From Clostridia bacterium (GTDB taxonomy: Bacteria > Bacillota > Clostridia > Oscillospirales > Acutalibacteraceae), in the NCBI GenBank assembly GCA_017507805.1, contig JAFWAC010000008.1, positions 1 to 64,000 on the forward strand: a stretch of DNA of 64,000 nt, in the 5' to 3' direction. Shown piece after piece: positions 8,873 through 16,678 of the stretch. The stretch's first letter is position 1. Each line of letters starts with the position of its first letter. A program made the position numbers and the translations under genes. The notes below the pieces were generated by a model, which searched no databases, was not told where the DNA came from, and worked only from the letters and a program-made list of their open reading frames with translations.

Positions 8873-8900
8873 ATTATACATCACTAATCTTGAATTTCAA
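8873..8900 (-). promoter_or_regulatory. Promoter of the GH2 gene
   Basis: On the minus strand a -35 TTGAAA (8900-8895) is separated by 16 bp from a consensus -10 TATAAT (8878-8873). The -35 overlaps the -35 of the opposing araC-type promoter, so the two genes share a compact control region. Confidence 0.6.
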
Positions 8901-8918
8901 TACAAAATATGCTAAAAT
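8890..8918 (+). promoter_or_regulatory. Promoter of the AraC-family gene at 8959
   Basis: TTGAAT (8890-8895), a 17-bp spacer and TAAAAT (8913-8918) form a good sigma-A promoter. It reads away from the GH2 promoter and overlaps it at the near-palindrome TTGAATTTCAA. Confidence 0.6.
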
Positions 8919-8958
8919 CCTTATAGATTACATATATATTTAAAATTCAGGTGAAAAT

Positions 8959-9744
8959 ATGGCATTTATAGAAATCGACAAGGCTGAAAAACTTAACGCT
9001 TGGAATATGAATGACCTTCATTCACATCCACACTTTGAAATTTACTACCTTGCCAAGGGTGAAAGAATGTTTTTTCTTGATAACTCTCTCTACCGAATAA
9101 AAGCTCCCACGCTGGTTGTTATCCCACCATATGCAATGCACAAAACAGAGGGCGGACCGTTTACAAAATATAATGTTAATGTAGCCGAAAATTATCTTAA
9201 CGCTTTTGAAAAAGAGATTTTAGGGAAAATGTCCCTCAATATAACCTCTCCGACAGCTAAGCAGGATGAGGAAATGCAAGCCCTTCTTGAGCTTATGGCT
9301 ACCCCCTACAAAGAACCAAAGTATCGCGGCACCGTTATTCAAACGCTGTTCTCATATTACATACTAAAATTAAGTGAACTGAAAAAGGCATCGTTTGAGA
9401 ATGTGTCACTTGAAAACGACCGTGTTCCTACCGTTGTTTTAAAGATAATTGATTACCTGAATAAAAACTATAACCAAAAAATAACCCTTGATTTGCTTTC
9501 AAAGCTCTTTTTCACCTCCAAGCCGGCAATCCTCTACAATTTTAAGAAATACACCAACCGTTCTCCCATAGATTTCTTGCTCGACATCAGGGTTAATCGT
9601 GCAAAAGAGTTGATTGGAAGTAATTTGGAGATAAATCAAATCGCCGACCGCTGCGGTTTTTCCTCAGCAAATTATTTTGGTCTTATATTTAAAAAAAGAG
9701 TGGGTGTCTCCCCCGCCAATTACCGAAAGCACAAAAGAGAGTAA
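8959..9744 (+). CDS. AraC family transcriptional regulator with N-terminal cupin
   Basis: This is a 261-residue regulator. The N-terminal half is a cupin-type ligand-binding domain (HSHPHFEIYYLAKGERMFFL, then VVIPPYAMHKTEGG). The C-terminal 100 residues carry the paired helix-turn-helix AraC domain, ending in the signature IADRCGFSSANYFGLIFKKR with VGVSPANYRK. Such proteins usually activate sugar-use genes when a carbohydrate binds the cupin. It is divergent from the GH2 gene with overlapping promoters, so GH2 and the following esterase-propeller gene are its likely targets. The ATG follows AGGTG. A terminator follows directly after the stop. Confidence 0.92.
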   Translation: MAFIEIDKAEKLNAWNMNDLHSHPHFEIYYLAKGERMFFLDNSLYRIKAPTLVVIPPYAMHKTEGGPFTKYNVNVAENYLNAFEKEILGKMSLNITSPTAKQDEEMQALLELMATPYKEPKYRGTVIQTLFSYYILKLSELKKASFENVSLENDRVPTVVLKIIDYLNKNYNQKITLDLLSKLFFTSKPAILYNFKKYTNRSPIDFLLDIRVNRAKELIGSNLEINQIADRCGFSSANYFGLIFKKRVGVSPANYRKHKRE

Positions 9745-9746
9745 AA

Positions 9747-9770
9747 AAACACCGCTTTTGTGCGGTGTTT
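9747..9770. terminator. Bidirectional terminator between the two AraC genes
   Basis: The 9-bp stem AAACACCGC/GCGGTGTTT has an A-run before and a short T-run within and after the right arm. It lies between two converging genes, whose stops are at 9744 and 9777. Confidence 0.8.
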
Positions 9771-9776
9771 AAAATG

Positions 9777-10562
9777 CTAAGGTGTTGAAAATTTATCGCG
9801 ATAGCGCAGAGGCGATATATTCATAATCTGCGAAAAAGCGCGGTTAAAGGAACGAATCGAGCCAAAACCGACCTCCTCGGAAATATCGGCAATTTTTTTA
9901 TCGGTATCCTCTAAAAGGTCGCACGCAGCATTAATTCTTACAGTATTCAAATAATAATTAAAGCCTATACCCAACTTATTGTTAAGCAGATGAGAAATAT
10001 GATATTTACTGATATGTAACGCATCGGCAACCGTGTCAAGTGTAAGCTCTGACGAAAAATTCTGTGAACAGTAATTCAGTACGCTTTGCAGGGTTGAATT
10101 GTCGGTTTTAATACGGGATTTTATATCAATCTGCTGTAGCAAAAGCGCAACCATCTCATTCAATATTCCTACCACCGCTGTCCGGCTGTAGTCTCCCTCT
10201 GTTTTCCATGCCTTAAGCAACAATTCAGTTGCATCGCTATATAACATATTGTGGAGAAAATTTTTATCGGGCAAATTATTATACATAAGAGATTTTATTT
10301 CAAAAAGAACATCCGGAGAAAAAATCAAAACCAGATATTCACCGGTAACAGACGCTTCGTAGTAATGAATTTGATTTGGAAATGCTATAAACAAATCGCC
10401 TGTCCCTATAACCTCACTCTTGCGGTCGGCAAAAGCATAGGAGCACCCGTCCATTACATATACGATTTCAATTTCTTTATGTAAATGCGGTAAAGGAGAT
10501 AAATACTTTTGCATTTCAAATTTAAAAAGTTCCGATTTATTTTCATAAGTAATATTTTTCAT
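9777..10562 (-). CDS. AraC family transcriptional regulator
   Basis: A second 261-residue AraC-type regulator with an N-terminal cupin (LPHLHKEIEIVYVMDG and FIAFPNQIHYYE) and a C-terminal DNA-binding domain (DTVADALHISKYHISHLLNN, then IADISEEVGFGSIRSFNRAF). It is not a close copy of the neighbouring AraC protein. It is divergent from the ThuA/Gfo operon, whose promoter lies in the shared 194-bp region, and is therefore the likely regulator of that operon. A weak AAGGCGGTG ribosome-binding site precedes the ATG. Confidence 0.92.
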   Translation of the reverse strand: MKNITYENKSELFKFEMQKYLSPLPHLHKEIEIVYVMDGCSYAFADRKSEVIGTGDLFIAFPNQIHYYEASVTGEYLVLIFSPDVLFEIKSLMYNNLPDKNFLHNMLYSDATELLLKAWKTEGDYSRTAVVGILNEMVALLLQQIDIKSRIKTDNSTLQSVLNYCSQNFSSELTLDTVADALHISKYHISHLLNNKLGIGFNYYLNTVRINAACDLLEDTDKKIADISEEVGFGSIRSFNRAFSQIMNISPLRYRDKFSTP

Positions 10563-10591
10563 TAGAGCACCGCCTTGACTGGTTATTTTCT

Positions 10592-10620
10592 ATTATACAG
10601 CCTGTTATTTCTAAAATCAA
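10592..10620 (-). promoter_or_regulatory. Promoter of the AraC gene at 9777-10562
   Basis: On the minus strand TTGATT (10620-10615) is followed by a 17-bp spacer and a perfect TATAAT (10597-10592), 30 bp before the start codon. Confidence 0.65.
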
Positions 10621-10663
10621 GAAAAAACCGCAATATTTGGCTAAAAATTTGCCGAGTAATGAC

Positions 10664-10692
10664 TTGCCGATTTGCTAAAAAAAATGTAAAAT
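10664..10692 (+). promoter_or_regulatory. Promoter of the ThuA/Gfo/isomerase operon
   Basis: TTGCCG (10664-10669), a 17-bp spacer and TAAAAT (10687-10692) lie 65 bp before the ThuA-like start codon. The 43-bp stretch between this promoter and the opposing AraC promoter is the natural place for the activator to bind. Confidence 0.6.
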
Positions 10693-10756
10693 ACGGATAG
10701 AAATATTATGCAAAATATAAAATGATTATTTTGTATTCATTTAAGAGGGGTTTTCT

Positions 10757-11473
10757 ATGATTAATGTGACCGTTTTTAACGAGTTCAAGCATGAAAAAGA
10801 GGTTGATGCTGTAAAAGCAATCTATCCTGACGGTATCCACAATGCGCTCAAAAGAGGGCTTGAGGACGAAGCCGTTTCGGTTAAAACAGTAACACTTGAT
10901 GACGAAAATTGCGGCATCACTGATGAGCTTTTGGAAAATACCGATGTTTTCATCTGGTGGGGACACATGGCACATCATTTGGTACCTGACGAAATTGCCG
11001 AAAAGGTTAAAAATGCAGTTTTAAAGGGTATGGGCATAATTTTCCTGCACTCAAGTCATCATTCAAAACCTTTCAAGCTTTTAATGGGCACCTCCTGCAA
11101 CCTTACCTGGCGTGAGGATGGCGACCGTGAGCTCGTTTGGGTATGTAATCCCTCTCACCCGATAGCTCAGGGTATTGGCAGATTTATTCATCTTGAGCAT
11201 GAGGAAACCTACGGTGAGCCCTTTGGTATCCCCGAGCCTGACGAGCTTGTTTTCATCGGCAATTTCGAAGGCGGTGAGGTTTTTCGCGCAGGCTGTTGTT
11301 GGAGGAAGGAGTACGGAAAGGTATTCTATTTCCAGCCGGGGCATGAAACCTTCCCGATTTTCCATAACAGGCAAATTCTTAAAGTGATTAAAAATGCCAT
11401 TCATTGGGCAAAGCCCGGTTACAGGGTTTCCGAGCTTGAATGTCCTCATGTTAAAAAGCCTTTGGAGGATTAA
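10757..11473 (+). CDS. ThuA-like domain protein (glutamine amidotransferase fold)
   Basis: This 238-residue protein belongs to the ThuA family, a class-I glutamine-amidotransferase-like fold. Characteristic pieces are VTVFNEFKHEKE, ENTDVFIWWGHMAHH, GMGIIFLHSSHHSKPFKLLM, NPSHPIAQGI and YGKVFYFQPGHETFP near the C-terminus. In Sinorhizobium, ThuA acts with the dehydrogenase ThuB in catabolism of trehalose and related disaccharides through 3-keto derivatives. Here a Gfo/Idh/MocA gene starts only two bases after its stop, mirroring the thuA-thuB pairing. It is cytoplasmic and is the first gene of a six-gene operon. GAGGGG precedes the ATG. Its exact reaction is unknown. Confidence 0.85.
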   Translation: MINVTVFNEFKHEKEVDAVKAIYPDGIHNALKRGLEDEAVSVKTVTLDDENCGITDELLENTDVFIWWGHMAHHLVPDEIAEKVKNAVLKGMGIIFLHSSHHSKPFKLLMGTSCNLTWREDGDRELVWVCNPSHPIAQGIGRFIHLEHEETYGEPFGIPEPDELVFIGNFEGGEVFRAGCCWRKEYGKVFYFQPGHETFPIFHNRQILKVIKNAIHWAKPGYRVSELECPHVKKPLED

Positions 11474-11475
11474 TT

Positions 11476-12519
11476 ATGAAAAAAGTTGCTGTTATAGGAT
11501 ACGGCGGTCAGGGCGCTTGGCACTGCGCGCAGATATTGAAAAGTGATGTTGCGGTGCTCGCCGGTACATACGATATTAAAGAAAACCGCAGAGAAGCCGC
11601 AAAGGAAAACGGTATTTTTGTCTATGAATCCAACGAAGCGATTTTTGCTGACAGCAGTGTTGACATCATCGTTGTTGCTACCCCTAATGATGTGCATGAG
11701 GATTTAGTAGTAAACGGTCTGAAAAGCGGTCATAATGTTATTTGTGAAAAGCCCGTGGCGCTTTCGGTTGATGAATTTGACCGTATGGTTGATGCCGCCA
11801 ATATAAGCGGCAAAAAGCTTTCGGTGCATCAGAACAGACGCTGGGATATTGATTTCTTAGGCGTTAAGGGTGTTATTAGAAGTGAGGAAATCGGTAAGGT
11901 TATCCGTATCGAGTCGAGAATACACGGCTCACGCGGTATACCCAGCGATTGGCGCTGTGAAAAAGCACCCGGCGGCGGTATGATTCTTGATTGGGGCGTT
12001 CATCTTATTGACCAGATGCTGCAGCTCATTACCGAAAAGGTTGTCTCGGTCAACTGTGTCAACACACATATAACTAACCAAGAGGTTGATGACGGCTTCC
12101 GCTTGGAGCTTATATTTGAAAGCGGAAAAACCGCGCATGTTGAGGTTGGTACATATAACTTTATTGCTATGCCCCGTTTCTATATGCAGTGCGAAAACGG
12201 CTCCCTCTACCTTACCGATTGGCAGCAAAAGGCACACATCGCCAAGCTTACCCGTTGGATTGAAAAGGATGTTACACCTGTGCAAAATGCGGCAGGTATA
12301 ACGAAAACTATGGCACCGAGAGACCACTTAACCCTTGATGAATACGATATTGAAAAGCCCTCAAGCGATGTTCATAATTTTTACCGCAATTTCTGTGATG
12401 CAATAGACGGTAAAACAGAGCAATTCATCAAAAATTCTGAAGTGCGCAGAGTGTTGCTTGTTATGGAAGCCTGCTTTAAATCAGACGAGCTTAAACAGAC
12501 ACTTTCGGTAGAGATATGA
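11476..12519 (+). CDS. Gfo/Idh/MocA family oxidoreductase (first of three)
   Basis: This 347-residue NAD(P)-dependent sugar dehydrogenase has an N-terminal Rossmann fold (VAVIGYGGQGAWH), the EKP motif with its conserved lysine (91-93, in ICEKPVALS), and the substrate-domain block GGGMILDWGVHLIDQM, which has the conserved Asp and His. Family members oxidise or reduce hydroxyls of sugars, inositols and glycosides. It follows the ThuA-like gene by two bases and overlaps the next dehydrogenase gene by four (ATGA), so the three products are probably made together. Substrate unknown. Confidence 0.92.
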   Translation: MKKVAVIGYGGQGAWHCAQILKSDVAVLAGTYDIKENRREAAKENGIFVYESNEAIFADSSVDIIVVATPNDVHEDLVVNGLKSGHNVICEKPVALSVDEFDRMVDAANISGKKLSVHQNRRWDIDFLGVKGVIRSEEIGKVIRIESRIHGSRGIPSDWRCEKAPGGGMILDWGVHLIDQMLQLITEKVVSVNCVNTHITNQEVDDGFRLELIFESGKTAHVEVGTYNFIAMPRFYMQCENGSLYLTDWQQKAHIAKLTRWIEKDVTPVQNAAGITKTMAPRDHLTLDEYDIEKPSSDVHNFYRNFCDAIDGKTEQFIKNSEVRRVLLVMEACFKSDELKQTLSVEI

Positions 12520-13502
12520 TAAGACTTGCTACAATAGGCACAAGCGCTATTTGTGACGGATTTTTATCCGGAATGAAGCTTACCCATGAGTATGAGCTTT
12601 CGGCAGTTTACTCAAGGAATGCAGACACCGGAAAGGCATTTGCAGACAAACACGGATGTGGCAGAGTTTTTACCGACCTTGCAGAAATGGCGAGAGCTTC
12701 GGGTATTGATGCAGTATATATTGCATCTCCAAATGTGTTCCATGCAGAGCAAACCCGTATTTTCCTTGAAAACGGCAAGCATGTGCTTTGCGAAAAGCCG
12801 ATAGTTACAAGCCTTGCGGATTACATTGAGCTAAAGAAGCTTGCCGATAAAAAAGGTCTTGTATATATGGAGGCGATTATTCCGCGCCATTCCAAGGGAT
12901 ACTGTGCCGTCAAAGCCGCACTTAAAGAAATTGGAAGCATTGCTATGGCGAGAATAGATTTCTGTCAACGCTCCAGCCGTTTAGATGCTTTTTTAAGGGG
13001 CGAGCAGGTTAATATATTCGATATGTCACTCCATGCCGGAACACTTATGGATTTAGGTGTTTACTGTGTTTACGGTGCTGTGGATTTATTGGGTATGCCA
13101 AAGGAAATATCTGCCGAATGCTCGTTAATGTCTAACGGTGCAGACGGAGCAGGCAGTGCGGTTTTTAAATATGACGGTTTCTCTGCCCTGCTTACATACA
13201 GTAAAACCGGTCAAAGTATGCTCGGAAGTGAAATAATCGGAGAAAAAGGAACCTTGAAAATCCCCTTTATTTCACAATATTGCGGCGTTACCTTAGTAAA
13301 AGACGGTTTGGAAACTCAAATTACAGGTCTGCTTACTAAAGCAGAGCAAATGCAGGGTGAGGCTCAACGATTTGCCGACTATATACTCAGGTTCAATCAA
13401 AACAAAACCGATTATGTGTCAGCAAATGAGCTTTGCCTAAATGTTCATAAATGTATGGACCAAATTAAAAACAAAGCCGGAATTTTTTATCCGGAAAAAT
13501 AA
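12516..13502 (+). CDS. Gfo/Idh/MocA family oxidoreductase (second of three)
   Basis: A 328-residue member of the same superfamily, with a Rossmann start (IRLATIGTSAICDGFLSG), the EKP motif at 93-95 (LCEKPIVTS) and a substrate domain containing HAGTLMDLGVYCVYGAVDLL. The nucleotide loop departs from GxGxxG (GTSAIC), which occurs in some branches close to dihydrodiol dehydrogenases. It is translationally coupled to the preceding gene by ATGA. Of the three paralogues in the operon it is the most divergent, so it probably acts on a different intermediate. Confidence 0.9.
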   Translation: MIRLATIGTSAICDGFLSGMKLTHEYELSAVYSRNADTGKAFADKHGCGRVFTDLAEMARASGIDAVYIASPNVFHAEQTRIFLENGKHVLCEKPIVTSLADYIELKKLADKKGLVYMEAIIPRHSKGYCAVKAALKEIGSIAMARIDFCQRSSRLDAFLRGEQVNIFDMSLHAGTLMDLGVYCVYGAVDLLGMPKEISAECSLMSNGADGAGSAVFKYDGFSALLTYSKTGQSMLGSEIIGEKGTLKIPFISQYCGVTLVKDGLETQITGLLTKAEQMQGEAQRFADYILRFNQNKTDYVSANELCLNVHKCMDQIKNKAGIFYPEK

Positions 13503-13517
13503 AAAGGAGTGTTTTTT

Positions 13518-14432
13518 TTGAAGCTTGGTGTTGTAAGTGCAATTTATGACGGATTTACATTCGAACAAATGATTGACGATGTTGCCGCCAACGGCTGCAG
13601 CTGTGTTGAGGTTGCATGCTGGCCACAGGGAAAGGCTGAGCGCCGTTACGCAGGTGTAAGCCACATTGATGTTGAAAACACATCTGCCGATTACATTGCC
13701 TATGTTAAGGATTACTGTGCAAAAAGAAATGTTGAGATTTCCTCTCTTGCATTTTATCCCAACACAATGGACGGTAATTTGGAAAAGAGACAGGCAAGCA
13801 TCGACCATCTTAAAAAGGTTATCAATATGAGTGCGCTTTTAGGCGTGAATATGGTTACCACCTTTATCGGTCGCGACCAAACAAAAACCGTTGAGGAAAA
13901 TCTTGAAATATTCAAGGAGGTTTGGCCCCCCATTATTAAATTAGCAGAGGAAAAGGGTGTTAAGGTTGCCATCGAAAACTGCCCAATGCTGTTTGGTGCA
14001 GACCAATGGCCCGGAGGACAGAATTTGTTTACTACTCCCAAGCTTTGGAGAAAAATGTTCGAGCTTATCCCCTCTGATAATTTTGGCATCAACTACGATC
14101 CCAGCCATTTTATCTGGCAGCAGATTGACTATATAAAGCCTATATACGAGTTTAAGGATAAGATTTTCCATGTTCACTGCAAGGATATTAAGCTTTATCC
14201 TGACAGACTTAATGATGTTGGTGTTATGGCTTATCCCCTTGAATATATGAGTCCCAAGCTTCCCGGTCTTGGCGATGTCGATTGGGGTAAATACATCTCT
14301 GCTTTAACCGATGTAGGCTATGACAGCTTTGTTTGCATTGAGGTTGAGGATAAGGCTTTTGAAAGCTGTAAGGAAAAGGTATTAGATTCAGTGAAATTGA
14401 GCTGCCGCTATTTGCGCCAGTTCGTAATATAA
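13518..14432 (+). CDS. Sugar phosphate isomerase/epimerase family TIM barrel (first)
   Basis: This 304-residue protein is of the xylose-isomerase-like AP-endonuclease-2 superfamily, which isomerises or epimerises sugars, or cleaves keto-glycosides, using a divalent metal. Likely metal-binding segments are VAIENCPM (Glu), NYDPSHF (Asp/His), HVHCKD (His) and CIEVED (Glu). The start is taken as TTG at 13518, giving MKLGVVSAIYDG, because AAGGAG at 13504-13509 is correctly spaced for it. A GTG at 13509 overlaps that site and is rejected. It lies 15 bp after the second dehydrogenase gene. Substrate unknown. Confidence 0.88.
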   Translation: MKLGVVSAIYDGFTFEQMIDDVAANGCSCVEVACWPQGKAERRYAGVSHIDVENTSADYIAYVKDYCAKRNVEISSLAFYPNTMDGNLEKRQASIDHLKKVINMSALLGVNMVTTFIGRDQTKTVEENLEIFKEVWPPIIKLAEEKGVKVAIENCPMLFGADQWPGGQNLFTTPKLWRKMFELIPSDNFGINYDPSHFIWQQIDYIKPIYEFKDKIFHVHCKDIKLYPDRLNDVGVMAYPLEYMSPKLPGLGDVDWGKYISALTDVGYDSFVCIEVEDKAFESCKEKVLDSVKLSCRYLRQFVI

Positions 14433-14460
14433 AATAAATTTTTTTAGGAGGAAACTCAAA

Positions 14461-15618
14461 ATGGCAAAAGCAGCAGGTTTAGACGCATTTAAAGAAAATC
14501 ATGAGGTTGAAGCAATCGATACCTCTAAAAAGGTGAAAATCGGTATTATCGGTACCGGCTGGATTGCAGGCTCTCACGCAGAGGCTCTTAACGAGATGCC
14601 CGATGTGGAGGTTGTTGCATTGGCAGATATCGTGCCCGGAAAGGCAGCAGACTTTGCAAAGGAATTCGGCTTTGAGAGTGCCCGTCTTTATGACAGTGAC
14701 GAAGCTCTTTTAGAAGCAGAAAAAGATCTTGACGGTGTATGCATCTGTACATACAACACTCAGCACGCTCCCTGTGCTATCAACGCACTTAACCACGGTG
14801 TTAATGTAATGCTTGAGAAGCCCTTTACCGTAACACTTGACGAGGCTATCGAGGTTATGAAGGCTGAAAAGGCAAGCGGCAAAATTCTTACCATCGGCTT
14901 CCAGCCCAGAATGAGCGCTAATATGCAGATGATTAAGAAAATCGTTGAATCCGGTGAGCTTGGCGATGTTTACTATATTCAGGCAGGCGGCGGTCGCAGA
15001 CGCGGTATTCCTACCCCCTTCGGCACCACCTTCATTGAGAAAGAGACCGGCGGTATCGGCGCACTTGGCGATATCGGTTGCTACTCACTCGATATGCTTT
15101 TAGGTGCTGTTGGCTATCCTAAGCCCCTCACAGCAACAGGTTATATTTCCGATTTCTTCGGTAAAGACCCCGCTTACTATCCCACACATCCCGAATATGC
15201 TGAGAAATTCGGTGTTGACGACTTTGCGGCAGGCTTTGTTCGTCTTGAAGGCGGTATAGTTCTCGATTTCCGTATTTCTTGGGCTATGCACATGGATACC
15301 TGTGGTGACGCACTTATCCTTGGTACTAAAGCCGGCTTACGCATTCCCTCAACCGATTGCTGGAACGGCGAATTCAACAAGCCCCTCACCATCTATAAGA
15401 CTCTCGGTGACCAGACTGTTGAATATCAGGTACCCCTTAAGCCCGCTGATCCCAAGCTTTTCTACAAGAAGCTCCGTTCATTTGTTGACGCTATCAAAAC
15501 AGGCGGCACAGCCACCGTTCCTTCAAGCGAAATTGTTATCAACCAAGCTATACTTGACGGTCTTGTTCGTTCTGCAAGAGAAGGCAAGGAAGTAACAATC
15601 GAAATTCCCGAAGTTTAA
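14461..15618 (+). CDS. Gfo/Idh/MocA family oxidoreductase (third of three)
   Basis: A 385-residue dehydrogenase with a 25-residue N-terminal extension before the Rossmann motif (KIGIIGTGWIAGSHAEAL). EKP lies at 119-121 (MLEKPFTVTLDEA), and the substrate domain has GGIGALGDIGCYSLDMLL. A strong AGGAGG site precedes the ATG, and the codon choice looks more biased (many AAG, GGC and CTT) than in the two earlier paralogues, which suggests high expression. It follows the first TIM barrel by 28 bp and precedes a hairpin and the second TIM barrel. Confidence 0.92.
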   Translation: MAKAAGLDAFKENHEVEAIDTSKKVKIGIIGTGWIAGSHAEALNEMPDVEVVALADIVPGKAADFAKEFGFESARLYDSDEALLEAEKDLDGVCICTYNTQHAPCAINALNHGVNVMLEKPFTVTLDEAIEVMKAEKASGKILTIGFQPRMSANMQMIKKIVESGELGDVYYIQAGGGRRRGIPTPFGTTFIEKETGGIGALGDIGCYSLDMLLGAVGYPKPLTATGYISDFFGKDPAYYPTHPEYAEKFGVDDFAAGFVRLEGGIVLDFRISWAMHMDTCGDALILGTKAGLRIPSTDCWNGEFNKPLTIYKTLGDQTVEYQVPLKPADPKLFYKKLRSFVDAIKTGGTATVPSSEIVINQAILDGLVRSAREGKEVTIEIPEV

Positions 15619-15631
15619 TTAAAAACTAAAA

Positions 15632-15665
15632 ATGAAGCTTTAGTACAAAAGTGCTAAAGCTTCAT
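15632..15665 (+). promoter_or_regulatory. Intercistronic hairpin within the operon
   Basis: A perfect 12-bp stem ATGAAGCTTTAG/CTAAAGCTTCAT with a 10-nt loop lies between the third dehydrogenase gene and the second TIM barrel. No T-run follows, so full termination is unlikely. RNA processing or 3'-end stabilisation of the upstream message is a reasonable guess. Confidence 0.5.
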
Positions 15666-15694
15666 ACTGAAAATTACCGAAAGGAAGAATTGAA

Positions 15695-16507
15695 ATGATT
15701 AAATTCCCCATAGCATTACAGCTTTATTCTGTACGCGATGATATGGCTGCCGATTTTGAAGGCACCTTAAAAAAGGTAAAGGCTTTAGGTTATGACGGTG
15801 TTGAGTTTGCCGGTCTCCATGGAAAATCCGCCGCTGAAATCAAAAAGATGTGCGAGGAAATCGGTCTTGTTCCGATTTCTGCCCATGTTCCCTTTGTTGA
15901 AATGATGAACAACGAGGACACACTTGCAACCTATGCTGAAATCGGCTGTAAGTATGTTGTAATCCCCTATCTCACAGAGGAATACAGACCCGGCAATGAT
16001 AAATTCAACGATATTATTGAGGGTGCCAAGCAGTTAGGTGCTAAGGCTAAGGCTCTTGGTATGACCTTGGGTTACCATAACCACGATTTTGAATTTGAGA
16101 AAATTGACGGCAAATATGCTCTTGATGTTCTTTATGAGGAGGTTCCTGCTGACATTCTCGAAACCGAGCTTGATACCTGCTGGGTTAATGTTGGCGGTGA
16201 AAATCCTGCTGAATATCTGCTTAAATACAGCGGTCGTGCAAACATCTTGCACCTTAAGGATTTTGTTGGTCGCAAGAGCGAAAATATGTATGCGCTTATC
16301 GGCATTGACGAAGACGAGGAAAAGGACACTGCCGGTGCATTTGAATTCCGTCCCGTGGGCTCAGGTCTCCAGAATTTCCCTGCTATTCTTGCTTCTGCTG
16401 AAAAGGCAGGCACAAAATGGGTTGTTGTTGAGCAGGATATGCCCAGCATGGGTCTTACCCCAATGGAATGTGCAGAGAAAAGTATCAATTACTTAAAGAA
16501 CCTTTAA
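15695..16507 (+). CDS. Sugar phosphate isomerase/epimerase family TIM barrel (second)
   Basis: A 270-residue TIM barrel of the xylose-isomerase-like superfamily, beginning FPIALQLYSVRDDM, a start typical of this group. Candidate metal and catalytic segments are LGYHNHDFEF, ETELDTCWVNVGG, ILHLKDF and WVVVEQDM. It differs in length and sequence from the first TIM barrel at 13518, so the two probably do different steps. AGGAAG precedes the ATG. It is the last gene before the strong terminator at 16549. By analogy with gut C-glycoside and 3-keto-glycoside systems, in which Gfo/Idh/MocA enzymes work with such barrels, it may epimerise or cleave an oxidised sugar. This is inference. Confidence 0.9.
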   Translation: MIKFPIALQLYSVRDDMAADFEGTLKKVKALGYDGVEFAGLHGKSAAEIKKMCEEIGLVPISAHVPFVEMMNNEDTLATYAEIGCKYVVIPYLTEEYRPGNDKFNDIIEGAKQLGAKAKALGMTLGYHNHDFEFEKIDGKYALDVLYEEVPADILETELDTCWVNVGGENPAEYLLKYSGRANILHLKDFVGRKSENMYALIGIDEDEEKDTAGAFEFRPVGSGLQNFPAILASAEKAGTKWVVVEQDMPSMGLTPMECAEKSINYLKNL

Positions 16508-16548
16508 TCTGTCACCATAACTACTAACAGATTTATATCTCACAGCCT

Positions 16549-16584
16549 ACCAACCGCTTTAATAGCGGTTGGTATTTTTTTTTT
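16549..16584 (+). terminator. Terminator of the ThuA/Gfo/isomerase operon
   Basis: A perfect 10-bp stem ACCAACCGCT/AGCGGTTGGT with a 5-nt loop is followed by a ten-base T-run. It lies 41 bp after the last gene of the operon. Confidence 0.9.
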
Positions 16585-16678
16585 GTTAAAAATTCAAAAA
16601 TAACTAAAACAAGTCATAATCCAAGCTGTTGCGATAATAATATTAATATCATCATTAATAATCGGTGGCGAAAGAATT

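Noticed and set aside
16585-16678. Promoter for the DUF6512-like gene
   Set aside because: TTGCGA is present, but no acceptable -10 lies at the right distance in this AT-rich stretch.
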